A stretch of DNA of 64,000 bases from CAYPGJ01 sp050174775 (GCA_050174775.1 JBFXJP010000001.1:310001-374000), one strand, 5' to 3'. Numbered from the stretch's first letter, positions 53,557 to 61,340 are shown. Numbers and translations are program-made. The notes: a model not told the origin generated them from the letters alone.

Positions 53557-55200
53557 TCAGTGATCATCGGAGGACGCGGCGTTCAGGAAGGCCGTGAGTC
53601 GTCCCACGCGCGCGAACGGCGGCATGACGTACATGCCCGAGGAGATCACGTCCGGGCGGTCGTCGCCGTTGAGGTCCACGGCGAGGCAGGAGACCTGCCA
53701 GGTGGGGGAGTGGCTCAGCGGGCGTGGCGTGAACTGCTGCGCGCCGTCGTTCTCGAGGAGGGTCAGGGCCTGATTGGCCGGGTCCTCCCAGTCGTTCATC
53801 ATCGACGACACCACGATGTCCTGATCGCCGTCGAGATCGAAGTCCGCCACGGCCGCGCTGTACGCGCCGGGGACGCCCGCGATGCGGTGGTGCGTGAACT
53901 CCAGTCCACCGGTGTTCTCGAGCCAGGAGACGCCGTGGTACGGCTTGGGGGTCGGCACGATGTCGAGCGCGTCCCCGTTGGTCACGACGACGTCGAGGTC
54001 CCCGTCGGCGTCGAGGTCCGCGAGGGTGAGGGAGGACATGCCCCACAGCGGGTGCGGCCCCTTGTAGAGCTCGCTGGAGACGAAGCGGCCTGAGCCGAGG
54101 TTGCGGAAGAGCAGGACCGTCTCGTGCTGCTGCGAGAGCAGCGCGACGAAGTCCGTGCGCCCGTCCCCGTCGAAGTCCGCGGGACGAACGTGCGTTGCGC
54201 CGTTGGTGGCCAGGATCGAGCGGTACGCGAACGCTCCCTGCTCCGTCTGCTCCAGCCAGCCGATCTCGCCGCTCTTGTACAGACCGAACGCGGCGAACAG
54301 CACGTCCTGATCGCCGTCGCCGTCCAGGTCGGCGGGCTCGACGTCCGCCACGCGCGCCAGCTGGTCCAGCAGCACGCGGGCTTCGAACTCGGCGCGCCCC
54401 TTGTTCTCGAGCAGGTGGATGGAACCGGTGAGTTCGTCCGTGGGCATCATCTGGCCCAGGGAGGCGACCAGCACGTCGTTGTCCCCGTCGCCGTCCATGT
54501 CCGCGCTCGTTGCGACGCACGGGGCCGTGATGTCCGCCAGCGTCACCTCGGCGTAGGAGTTGCCGGTGCGTGTGAGCAGGGACACGCGGTTCTCGCCGAT
54601 GTCGGGGGCGAGCACGTCGTTCGACGTGGGTGACGCGATGCTCGCGGCGGACAGCACGCCGATGATGGGCGGCCGGCCCGCCGGGGGAGGCGTCGGCGCG
54701 CGGCCGATCGGCCCCGCGACGAATCGCACCGGGGCGGGGCCCTCCGGCGCAGGGATCGGATCGAGCCTCGCTGGCGCCAGGGCCGCGTAGTACGCCTTGA
54801 CCTCCTCCAGCGCGTGCGCGGGCAGCGCCTCGCCCAGCTCATACTGCTCGATCGTGGCGTTCATCCGATCGAGCACGCGGGGCCAGTCGGCGCGCGCGAG
54901 CGACTCGGGCGGGGGCAGCGCATGGCACTGCGCGCACGAGTACAGCGCGGGCGGGAGCGCGTCCGCGCCCCAGTTTTCATGGACGGGCTGCGAGGCGGGC
55001 GACGCGGCGATTGCGCCCGGGAGGGCCAGTGGAGTTGTCGAGGTCTTGCGTCCGAGAAGCAGCAGCGTGCCGACGAACAGGAGTGCAAGAACCACCCCGG
55101 CGCCCAACGCCGCGATGATCCCGAACTGGCTGATCCCCATACGGCGCATCTGCACACCGTTCAGATTGAGAAACGACAACGACGACCGAAAGCTACCCAT
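53557..55200 (-). CDS. Membrane-anchored cytochrome-type protein with FG-GAP/VCBS repeats
   Basis: A 547-residue protein. One N-terminal membrane helix (IIAALGAGVVLALLFVGTLLLL) is followed by a short cytochrome c-like segment with a single haem-binding CAQCH (residues 89-93). From about residue 150 to the end come FG-GAP/VCBS-type beta-propeller repeats with calcium-binding loops: ADMDGDGDNDVLVA, ADLDGDGDQDVLFA, ADFDGDGRTDFVAL, ADLDADGDLDVVV, ADFDLDGDQDIVVS and VDLNGDDRPDVI. The propeller probably faces the periplasm and mediates adhesion or protein contact, with a possible electron-transfer role. ATG 55200 is followed by two other in-frame ATGs (55149 and 55140), so the exact start is uncertain. 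Confidence 0.82.
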   Translation of the reverse strand: MGSFRSSLSFLNLNGVQMRRMGISQFGIIAALGAGVVLALLFVGTLLLLGRKTSTTPLALPGAIAASPASQPVHENWGADALPPALYSCAQCHALPPPESLARADWPRVLDRMNATIEQYELGEALPAHALEEVKAYYAALAPARLDPIPAPEGPAPVRFVAGPIGRAPTPPPAGRPPIIGVLSAASIASPTSNDVLAPDIGENRVSLLTRTGNSYAEVTLADITAPCVATSADMDGDGDNDVLVASLGQMMPTDELTGSIHLLENKGRAEFEARVLLDQLARVADVEPADLDGDGDQDVLFAAFGLYKSGEIGWLEQTEQGAFAYRSILATNGATHVRPADFDGDGRTDFVALLSQQHETVLLFRNLGSGRFVSSELYKGPHPLWGMSSLTLADLDADGDLDVVVTNGDALDIVPTPKPYHGVSWLENTGGLEFTHHRIAGVPGAYSAAVADFDLDGDQDIVVSSMMNDWEDPANQALTLLENDGAQQFTPRPLSHSPTWQVSCLAVDLNGDDRPDVISSGMYVMPPFARVGRLTAFLNAASSDDH

Positions 55201-55235
55201 GTCCGGGGGGCGTTGCAAGGATTTACCCCGGGGTT

Positions 55236-55652
55236 TTACCCACGCGATTCGGGAGGAGACACCAGCAAAAATCGCGCGACGGACGCGCGGAATCGTGTGC
55301 CGTCATCGCGCTCCATCAGATATGACCCCTCCATCGAGCCCCACGCCGTCTCGAGCGGGCAGAAGGAGGAGTACGAGTGCGACTGCCCGGGCTCGAGCCT
55401 CGGTTGCAGCCCGATCACGCCCTCGCCCGACACCTCCCGCGTGCGCCCCTCCGCGTCGACGATCCGCCAGTGGCGTGCGAGGAGCGTCGCGGCCTCCGTG
55501 CCCTCGTTCGAGATCCGAACGTGATACGTGAACACCCAGCGTCGTGCGGACGGATCGGAGTGATCCGGCGCGAAGCGCGGGCGCACACGCACGCGGATGC
55601 CCTGCGTGACGGCGTCAGAGCCGTGATTGGCGTCCGAACCGGAAGAAACCAT
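55236..55652 (-). CDS. apaG: ApaG-family protein
   Basis: A 138-residue ApaG, a fibronectin-III-like fold of ~125 residues. IRVRVRPRFAPDHSD, WVFTYHVRISNEG, ATLLARHWRIVDAEGR, EVSGEGVIGLQPRLEPGQSHSYSS in pieces, and GSMEGSYLM are the family signature. In E. coli it is linked to diadenosine tetraphosphate and magnesium/cobalt homeostasis, but the activity is not known. ATG 55652 has CGAGGC nearby; a TTG start at 55697 would add 15 residues. It follows the AsmA-like gene on the same strand. Confidence 0.9.
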   Translation of the reverse strand: MVSSGSDANHGSDAVTQGIRVRVRPRFAPDHSDPSARRWVFTYHVRISNEGTEAATLLARHWRIVDAEGRTREVSGEGVIGLQPRLEPGQSHSYSSFCPLETAWGSMEGSYLMERDDGTRFRASVARFLLVSPPESRG

Positions 55653-55737
55653 GTCTGCCTCGGAAGCGCTCCCGAAAGAACCCAACTCACTCGACAAACG
55701 ACATCACATCACATCGTGACGAACGATACACACACGC

Positions 55738-56652
55738 TCAGTTCGGCTTCTTCGGGACCAGGTTCTTGAGCCCCTCGCCGATCTCCTCGATCTTCTTCTT
55801 CCCTTCCTCCACGACCTTCTCCCCCTCCTTCACCACTTCGCCCGCCACACCTTCCACCACGCCCTTGGCATCCGCCACCACGCTCATCCCCAGCCCTTGC
55901 AGATCGCCCAGAGACGCCAGGGAACCCTGCAGCTCGCCCAGGATGTCCCCAGGGATCAGCCCGCCGCCCTTCTCCACCGCCGCGGCCAGCACCGCACGCA
56001 CGATGATCGACGCCATCTCCCCCATCGTCACCCCGGTTCCGCCCACGCCCGTCCCCGTCTGTCCGACATTCTGCAGACGGATCTCGTCGATCGGGATGTC
56101 CACCGCGGTCAGCTTCTTCAATCCCCCCTCCGGCGCGCCGAACACGTCCAGGTGCACGCGCACGTCGCGGATCACCAGCTCGCGCACCACGAACTTCTTC
56201 CCGCCCTCGCTCGGCTGCTGTGTCGGCTCGGTCTCGCCCCCGCCGCCCGTCACGCTCTTCACGTGATCCAAGATCGTCTGATAGTTCGAGCTCCCGCCCT
56301 TGCGCTCCAGCGAGGCCGTGATCGTCTCCAGACGCAACGACGGAAGCTCCACCACGTCCTGCTGCAGCGTGCCGAGCGACACGGCCACGCCCCCGTTGCC
56401 CAGCGTCAGGAAGTTCGGGCCCGTGTACCCCTCCGGGTTCTCCACGCGCAGCCCGCTCATCGAGAACGTCCCCGACACCAGCCCCACGTTCGCCCCGTCG
56501 AGGTGCGTCGGCACGCCCAGCGCATATGTCCCGCCCTTCTCGATCGCGGTGCGGGCGATGCCGTTGATCGACACCACCACCACGATCAGCAGGATCACCA
56601 CCGCCAGCAACGCGAGCCCGACCACCAACCCCATCCTGCGGGCGAGTTTCAT
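55738..56652 (-). CDS. Small AsmA-like membrane-anchored protein
   Basis: A 304-residue protein with one N-terminal membrane helix (VVGLALLAVVILLIVVVVSI) and an AsmA-like N-terminal beta domain: GVPTHLDGANVGLVSGTFSMSGLRVENPEG and LPSLRLETITASLERKGGSSN in pieces are the paired strands. The end is Lys/Glu-rich and finishes IGEGLKNLVPKKPN, close to the IGxGLxxL-type end of the large AsmA-like protein at 12680. TGGAGG precedes the ATG at 56652 and TATGCT lies ~45 nt upstream as a candidate -10. It is divergent from the next lipoprotein gene. Confidence 0.8.
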   Translation of the reverse strand: MKLARRMGLVVGLALLAVVILLIVVVVSINGIARTAIEKGGTYALGVPTHLDGANVGLVSGTFSMSGLRVENPEGYTGPNFLTLGNGGVAVSLGTLQQDVVELPSLRLETITASLERKGGSSNYQTILDHVKSVTGGGGETEPTQQPSEGGKKFVVRELVIRDVRVHLDVFGAPEGGLKKLTAVDIPIDEIRLQNVGQTGTGVGGTGVTMGEMASIIVRAVLAAAVEKGGGLIPGDILGELQGSLASLGDLQGLGMSVVADAKGVVEGVAGEVVKEGEKVVEEGKKKIEEIGEGLKNLVPKKPN

Positions 56653-56721
56653 CCGTTTACCTCCATACAGGCGCAACCACGAACGCACGCAGCATAACAC
56701 GACCACCCGCGCGCGCGCCGC

Positions 56722-56727
56722 TACGAT
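56722..56727 (+). promoter_or_regulatory. -10-like hexamer for leaderless lipoprotein gene
   Basis: TACGAT ends exactly 6 nt before the ATG at 56734, with no Shine-Dalgarno. Confidence 0.5.
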
Positions 56728-56733
56728 CCGCCG

Positions 56734-57339
56734 ATGCCCGCGCGCCGCACGCACACCGCAGCACTCCTCCTCCTCGCCCTCCTCCCGGGCTGCGCGCCCT
56801 CCCACTGGGAGTCCCACTTCGTCCTCACCGACGACGCTCCCCCGTCACACACTTCTGCGCCGCGCCACGTCCTGATCCGCAACGTCCCCTGGGAGCGGCT
56901 CTCCCCGGTCCTTGACGATCTCCGGCGCCAGGTGGCCGCGTCCGACGCCCCCGTGAACGAGTGGCCCGCGGAGCGCAGACGCGCCGCCGAGCAGCAGCTC
57001 CTCACCGCCCTCCAGGTCACCCCCCAATCAGGCGTTGATCACATCATCGGTTTCTCCGAGTTCCGCACGACCGACTACAGCACCCCCGACCCGGCTGAGT
57101 TGCGCAAGCTCGCCTCCTCTCTCAACGCCAGTCTTGTCGTCTGGACCTCGCGCTCCCTCGGCACGACCGACCGCATCGACTACATCCCCATCACCACCTG
57201 GACCACCGGCTCCACCTACCCGCGGCGCGACCGTCACGGGCGCGTCCGGTCCGAGACGTACAACGAGTCCTCGACCACGTGGACGCCGGTCGTCAGCGAG
57301 GCCGAGCAAACCGCCTTCCTCGCCTACTTCCTCCGCTGA
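56734..57339 (+). CDS. Lipoprotein of unknown function
   Basis: A 201-residue lipoprotein with signal HTAALLLLALLPGC (Cys20). The mature part has RHVLIRNVPWERLSPVLDDLRRQV, a helical middle and DHIIGFSEFRTTDYSTPD; its C-terminal half (SLVVWTSRSLGTTDRIDYIPI) resembles small curli- or flagellar-associated proteins only in a general way. No domain was recognised. Its start is supported by a -10-like hexamer exactly 6 nt upstream. Confidence 0.7.
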   Translation: MPARRTHTAALLLLALLPGCAPSHWESHFVLTDDAPPSHTSAPRHVLIRNVPWERLSPVLDDLRRQVAASDAPVNEWPAERRRAAEQQLLTALQVTPQSGVDHIIGFSEFRTTDYSTPDPAELRKLASSLNASLVVWTSRSLGTTDRIDYIPITTWTTGSTYPRRDRHGRVRSETYNESSTTWTPVVSEAEQTAFLAYFLR

Positions 57340-57382
57340 GGCTTGCTGCCGATCGCGCTCCCCTCGGCGCGCGCGCACACGC

Positions 57383-58027
57383 TCACCGCTGCAACGGGGA
57401 CTCGGCCTTCAGCCGCTCCTTGAACTTCTCCCGCACCTTCTTCACCTTCTCCATCGCCACGTGTTCGACGTACGGCTGCCCCCGGTTGTTGCACACGTAG
57501 TTCTGGTGCCCGGGGCGCGCCTCCACGAAGTCCTTCAACTCCTCGATCGTCGTCACGATGCTCTTGCCCCCGTACGCGTCGCTCTCCTCGAGCGCGCGGA
57601 TCATCCCCTCCGCGGCCTCCTTCTCCGGCGCATCCTTCCAGAACACCGCGCTCCGGTACTCCACACCCACGTCCGCTCCCTGCCGGTTCAGGCTCGTCGG
57701 GTCGTGCGTCGCGAAGAACACCTCGAGCAACGCCACGTAATCGATCACCGCCGGGTCGTACGTGATCCGCACCGCCTCGGCGTACCCCCGCTCGTGCGCC
57801 TCCGCAGCGTCCCGCGCCTTGTGCGCACCGCTTCCCGCGAACCCCGACACGGCCTCCTTCACTCCCTCCAACTCCTCGAACACCGCCTCCACGCACCAAT
57901 AGCATCCGCCCGCCAACACGCACTGCTTCAGCACCGGCTCCTCCTTCTTCGTCTCCTCCGCGCGCGCCAACATCGCCACGCACCCCGCCGCGATCAGCCC
58001 CGCCAACACCATCATCACTCGATTCAC
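57383..58027 (-). CDS. msrA: Exported peptide methionine sulfoxide reductase MsrA
   Basis: A 214-residue MsrA with a signal peptide (VMMVLAGLIAAGCVAMLARAE), so the enzyme acts outside the cytoplasm. The catalytic motif is GGCYWC (residues 40-45) with nucleophile Cys42 and a second Cys45 where many MsrA have Gly. GFAGSGAH, YDPAVIDYVALLEVFFATHDP and VEYRSAVFWKD are family segments; GHQNYVCNNRGQPYV replaces the usual HQ-YL end. It reduces methionine-S-sulfoxide in proteins. The GTG start at 58027 has AGGAG upstream. Confidence 0.92.
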   Translation of the reverse strand: MNRVMMVLAGLIAAGCVAMLARAEETKKEEPVLKQCVLAGGCYWCVEAVFEELEGVKEAVSGFAGSGAHKARDAAEAHERGYAEAVRITYDPAVIDYVALLEVFFATHDPTSLNRQGADVGVEYRSAVFWKDAPEKEAAEGMIRALEESDAYGGKSIVTTIEELKDFVEARPGHQNYVCNNRGQPYVEHVAMEKVKKVREKFKERLKAESPLQR

Positions 58028-58091
58028 GCTCGTGCTCCTGTGTCGATCATTGCCTCAAAGCCTACGCGCGCGCCGTTGCAACCCCTCCCTC

Positions 58092-58154
58092 CGCTCGCTT
58101 CGGCGAGAAGCGAGCGTGGGGGAGGTGGTTCGCACCCTTCCAAGGGTGCGAACC
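58092..58154. repeat. Two adjacent perfect hairpins
   Basis: CGCTCGCTTC/GAAGCGAGCG (58092-58101 with 58107-58116, 5-nt loop) and GGTTCGCACCCTT/AAGGGTGCGAACC (58127-58139 with 58142-58154, 2-nt loop) are separated by 10 nt. Neither has a T tract. They lie between msrA and the RNHCP gene and look like a short palindromic repeat element. Confidence 0.7.
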
Positions 58155-58218
58155 GGTGGGGGGCGATCTGTCTGCGCGCCACCCTTTTGATGCTCCCCTC
58201 CCTCTCCCGGTTCCCTCC

Positions 58219-58611
58219 TCACTCCACCCCCCTCGGCGCCAGCGGGAACGCCGGGTTCGCGATCGGCCTGAGCGCCAGCGCCAACAGCGCCATCTCGTGA
58301 TCATCCCCCGCGATCCGGTTTGCCTTGAGCGCCTGGCACCCGGTGCATCGGTGCACCACGGCCCACTCCCCATCCCGGCGCACCTCGATCGCCACCGGCG
58401 CCATCAACGCCCGGCACGCGCACCTCCTGTCCCCGGCCTCCTCGTCCAGATGCCTTGACCACAGGCACGCCGGGCAGTGATTCCGGTGCTTCGTCCCCCA
58501 CGACGCCATCTCCACCGTGTGCCGGCACTTCATGCACACGAACGTCTCCCCCGGCTTGCCGTCCCCTTCCGCGAATCCGCGCTTCCCGCGCGATCGTTGC
58601 GAATGTCCCAT
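58219..58611 (-). CDS. RNHCP-domain protein
   Basis: A 130-residue zinc-finger-like protein of the RNHCP family (function unknown). FVCMKCRHTVEMA (Cys26, Cys29), KHRNHCPACLWSRHLD (Cys46, Cys49), DRRCACRALMAPVAIEV and HRCTGCQALKANRIAGDD (Cys89, Cys92) give at least two zinc sites. The N-terminal ~22 residues are basic and disordered. No Shine-Dalgarno is seen; ATG 58611 was chosen because upstream sequence is non-coding. The gene sits in a repeat-rich tract. Confidence 0.82.
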   Translation of the reverse strand: MGHSQRSRGKRGFAEGDGKPGETFVCMKCRHTVEMASWGTKHRNHCPACLWSRHLDEEAGDRRCACRALMAPVAIEVRRDGEWAVVHRCTGCQALKANRIAGDDHEMALLALALRPIANPAFPLAPRGVE

Positions 58612-59058
58612 GTGATGTTCGTTCCCAGTCAATGTTGACAGACCGACCGCGCCGACGATCCCCCCGCTCAAAGAGCGACGGCGATCGCCTTGCCGTGCGC
58701 GCGGCCTTGATTCCTCGCGCCTCACCCCGACCCGGCGCGCAGCCGCGACGCAGGGCACGGAGCCCGTCACGCCTGTCGCGGTGGTGGTGGGGGGGTGTGA
58801 GCGCGCACGAAAAACCGCTCAAATCCCGCGTGTATTCAGTTGCAGTGGGGGCCCTCGGCCCTGCTGCCGCGCACGACACATCTCACGCCGCGTGGTCCTC
58901 AGTTCAGAGGGCCGAGGGCGGTCTCGTCGCGCTCACGTGATCCTTCGAGAGGATTCGGCGGAGCAAGGCCGTTCAGGCAATGGCAGACTTCAGCATCATC
59001 CGCGCACACTCTACATCGCGCACAACGCTTGTCCAGCATAAAGGCGCGATCTCGGGCT

Positions 59059-59090
59059 CCCTCTCCCGTTGGCTATGCAACGGGAGAGGG
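59059..59090. repeat. Palindromic intergenic repeat (CTCTCCCG family)
   Basis: A 13-bp perfect stem CCCTCTCCCGTTG/CAACGGGAGAGGG (59059-59071 with 59078-59090), followed by CGGGGTGAGGGCT. The same CTCTCCCG...CGGGAGAG core recurs at 59637, 60287 and, in degenerate form, 60564. Confidence 0.75.
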
Positions 59091-59201
59091 CGGGGTGAGG
59101 GCTCTCGCAACGCTGCCCCATCTCGCGTCTCCTCGCCCCGCGAACGCACGTGACTCTCGTGCCGCCATCAACTCCTCCCCATCCCACCCTGATTCCCCAG
59201 A

Positions 59202-59207
59202 TACCAT
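59202..59207 (+). promoter_or_regulatory. -10-like hexamer for leaderless small membrane protein gene
   Basis: TACCAT ends exactly 6 nt before the ATG at 59214, with no Shine-Dalgarno. Confidence 0.45.
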
Positions 59208-59213
59208 CCCGCC

Positions 59214-59582
59214 ATGACCGCCGACGCCCCCATCCATCTCGAAGACCCCGAACCTTCGTACGACCAGCTCCAACGCAAGCGCGCACGCGGCATGCTCATC
59301 TGGACCCTCGGCATCATCGTCTTCGGCTTCGGCCTTGCCGCGGGCATCGCCCTCGTCGTCCGCGAAAACGGCGTCCTCACCAACGTCCAATGGTGCAGGG
59401 TCGGACGCATCGGCGCGGCCTTCTCGGCCTCCATCTTCGGCGTGCTCGCGCACTACTACACCTTCAGCGCGCCGCACCGCTCGCTCCGCTTTGCCAAGGT
59501 CAATCACCTGCTCGTCGGCGCCGCGATCATCCTCACCATCGCCGCCGCGACGATGAACGCGCCCGCGCCGACCACGCCCTGA
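59214..59582 (+). CDS. Small membrane protein (paralogue 1)
   Basis: A 122-residue protein with three likely membrane helices (IWTLGIIVFGFGLAAGIALVV, ASIFGVLAHYYTF, LLVGAAIILTIAAAT). W-x-LGI-x2-F and LTxxQWxRVxR are shared with the next gene, showing tandem duplication. No family was recognised. It is expressed from its own leaderless-type start. The paralogue lies 241 nt downstream, with a palindromic repeat between. Confidence 0.7.
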   Translation: MTADAPIHLEDPEPSYDQLQRKRARGMLIWTLGIIVFGFGLAAGIALVVRENGVLTNVQWCRVGRIGAAFSASIFGVLAHYYTFSAPHRSLRFAKVNHLLVGAAIILTIAAATMNAPAPTTP

Positions 59583-59636
59583 GCACGGCGCCGCCTGTGC
59601 GCGTTTCGAGTGAGAAGCGAGAAGGGGCCTCGGCCA

Positions 59637-59665
59637 CCTCTCCCGCGCGCTTCGCGCGGGAGAGG
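59637..59665. repeat. Palindromic intergenic repeat (CTCTCCCG family)
   Basis: A 13-bp perfect stem CCTCTCCCGCGCG/CGCGCGGGAGAGG (59637-59649 with 59653-59665), followed by a tail (GAGGGCTGCTGCATCGCT, ATCGCCTCG) that recurs after the 60287 copy. Confidence 0.75.
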
Positions 59666-59808
59666 ACAAAGGAGAGGGCTGCTGCATCGCTCCCTCATCT
59701 ACATCGCCTCGCAGAGTCCTACGCCACCATCTCCCCGGCGATCTCATCGAATCGGCCTTTGGTCTTCGCTCGCGCCACCAGACTCCTTCTCTCAACTCAC
59801 ACCTCAGG

Positions 59809-59814
59809 TACCAT
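59809..59814 (+). promoter_or_regulatory. -10-like hexamer for near-leaderless small membrane protein gene
   Basis: TACCAT ends 9 nt before the ATG at 59824. The surrounding TACCATCCCGCC is identical to the element before the paralogue at 59214. Confidence 0.45.
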
Positions 59815-59823
59815 CCCGCCACG

Positions 59824-60183
59824 ATGAATCCCGACGCGTCCGCGCCGCAAGCCTCCGACAGACCGGCCGAACCCCGCTTCCTCCTCCCGCGCATCCCCGC
59901 GCTCATCCTCTGGTTCCTCGGCATCGTCCTGTTCAGTATCGGCTTCGTGAACGCCGTCTTTCTCGTCGCCGAATCCGCCGCGGCCCTCACTGCCCATCAG
60001 TGGTTCCGCGTTGCGCGCGTCGCCTCATTCTTCGCCATGTGCGAGTGCGGCTTCTTCGCGCGCCTCGTCGAGCCCCGCAACCCTGTCCGCTCTCGCAAAC
60101 TCACCAAGGCAACACACCTCTGCTTCGCGCTCTCCCTCCTCTTCTTCGCGGCCACGTCGCTCTCCCGACCCGGCGAAGAGTGA
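59824..60183 (+). CDS. Small membrane protein (paralogue 2)
   Basis: A 119-residue paralogue of the gene at 59214 with the same three-helix plan (ALILWFLGIVLFSIGFVNAVF, SFFAMCECGFFARL, ATHLCFALSLLFFAATS) and the shared W-x-LGI and LTxxQWxRVxR motifs. The promoter region is also duplicated, so the whole unit was copied. Function is unknown. It is followed by the direct-repeat tract. Confidence 0.7.
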   Translation: MNPDASAPQASDRPAEPRFLLPRIPALILWFLGIVLFSIGFVNAVFLVAESAAALTAHQWFRVARVASFFAMCECGFFARLVEPRNPVRSRKLTKATHLCFALSLLFFAATSLSRPGEE

Positions 60184-60613
60184 TCACACACCTCGCCCGC
60201 GCACCCCGCCCCCATCGTGTGAGCCCGTCCTGCGCACCCTTCGCCTGACAAACGAGACGCGACCGCAAGAGAGCGTGGTATTCCTTCCTCTCCCGCTCGC
60301 CGCTTTGGGTGAGCGGGAGAGGGCAGGGTGAGGGCTACTGCATCGCTACTCCGCCCTGCATCGCCTCGTACTGAGGCCAACCCGTGCGCGCTCCCAACCG
60401 TCGGATGTCGGCCTTTGTCTTCGTGCCACCGATGTGCTCTGCACATCGGTGCTTCTTCTCCCCCCACCTCGCCCGCGCTCCCCGCCCCCTTCGTGTGAGC
60501 ACACCCCGCGCACCCTCCGCCTGACAAACGAGACGCGGCCGGGACGGAACGTGGTATTCCTTCCTCTACCGTTCGCCATCGAGGGCGAATGGGAGAGACG
60601 AGGCATCCGGACT
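60184..60613. repeat. Two imperfect direct repeats with palindromes
   Basis: A ~115-nt unit occurs twice, at about 60192-60310 and 60467-60577, sharing CGCCTGACAAACGAGACGCG and GTGGTATTCCTTCCTCT almost unchanged. Each ends in a hairpin of the CTCTCCCG family: 60287-60298 with 60311-60322 (perfect 12 bp) and 60564-60577 with 60584-60597 (one mismatch). Between them lies the same tail (CTGCATCGCT, CATCGCCTCG, CGGCCTTTG) as after the 59637 copy. No gene was found. Confidence 0.7.
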
Positions 60614-61246
60614 CTACGGAGCCTCTGGCAAGCCTATGCGTGAAACGAAGTTCGCGAATCGTTGCGAAATTCTATCAATATACGGAGGGTTAATAATGCC
60701 GACGATGCACGTGCCAAGACAGCGATGAACAGAATCGAATGACGGCGCAACCGCGTGCTTAAAATCAAGTACTGAATCTACTAGAGGATCATTTTTCGAG
60801 AACTTGAGGTAATGATATCTAGGAATCTCATTATTTTGAAGAAGCTCTATCTTGGTTTTAGAAGACCAGATCTGCATTCGTCGATCAAGATGGCTTAAAT
60901 GCTCGCCAGATTTGACATGTAAATAATTGTACAAAGGCAATAACAAGGCGCACGGCAGCACTTTGTCCTCTGATTTCCCCTTTTCAATACATCCGTAGTG
61001 GTGCTCAAGATCGCAAGACTGTGATATGACTAATAAGTAAGGGTACAGTACAGATGAAATATGCAATTCACCATCGATCTCGCGGTAGTCCTCAAGTACC
61101 TCCGTCTCCCGGATGATCAGGCCTTGGCGAAGTTGGGGTGTCGATTCCAGGCGTGTAAACATCGGCACGGATAAGCCGGGCGACAACGACGCGGCGGCGA
61201 GGCTTTGCGTCTCCGTAGCGGCCGGTGTCTCTGCTGGTGAGCACAT
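60614..61246 (-). CDS. Protein of unknown function, A+T-rich, partner of TIGR04255-type gene
   Basis: A 210-residue protein from ATG 61246, which has GGAGA at good spacing. The clear domain begins about VPMFTRLESTPQLRQGLIIR and continues with YPYLLVISQSCDLEHHYGC and LLPLYNYLHVKSG to the end. Such a QSCDLE-type domain is seen in partners of sporadic nuclease- or defence-like genes, but I cannot name the family. The first ~30 residues are in doubt: a different frame opens at 61340, coupled to the upstream gene, so the true start may be later (ATG 61162) or a frameshift may join the frames. Base composition is far more A+T-rich than neighbours. Confidence 0.6.
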   Translation of the reverse strand: MCSPAETPAATETQSLAAASLSPGLSVPMFTRLESTPQLRQGLIIRETEVLEDYREIDGELHISSVLYPYLLVISQSCDLEHHYGCIEKGKSEDKVLPCALLLPLYNYLHVKSGEHLSHLDRRMQIWSSKTKIELLQNNEIPRYHYLKFSKNDPLVDSVLDFKHAVAPSFDSVHRCLGTCIVGIINPPYIDRISQRFANFVSRIGLPEAP

Positions 61247-61340
61247 CGCTGGTCTCCGGGCGTGCGACGGCCGGTGGCGTCGGCGAGGCAGGAACTTCGG
61301 CGTACGGGCCGAATGGTGAGTCATTTGCGACGTCAGGCAT
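61092..61340 (-). other. Alternative 82-codon frame coupled to the TIGR04255-type gene
   Basis: An ATG at 61340 overlaps the stop of the TIGR04255-type gene by 8 nt and opens a frame (SPFGPYAEVPASPTPPAV) that ends at 61092. It overlaps the start of the downstream protein in another frame. It could be the true N-terminus, joined by a single-base shift, or a small separate protein. Confidence 0.35.

Larger units (their letters stand above)
58612..59213. other. Long intergenic tract with inverted repeats, no gene
   Basis: About 600 nt without a believable frame. It contains a 12-bp perfect inverted repeat, GCCCTCGGCCCT (58851-58862) with AGGGCCGAGGGC (58908-58919), 45 nt apart, each arm near a TCAGTT motif, and further on the palindrome at 59059-59090. 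Sequence before 59214 holds the -10-like element of the next gene. Confidence 0.5.
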
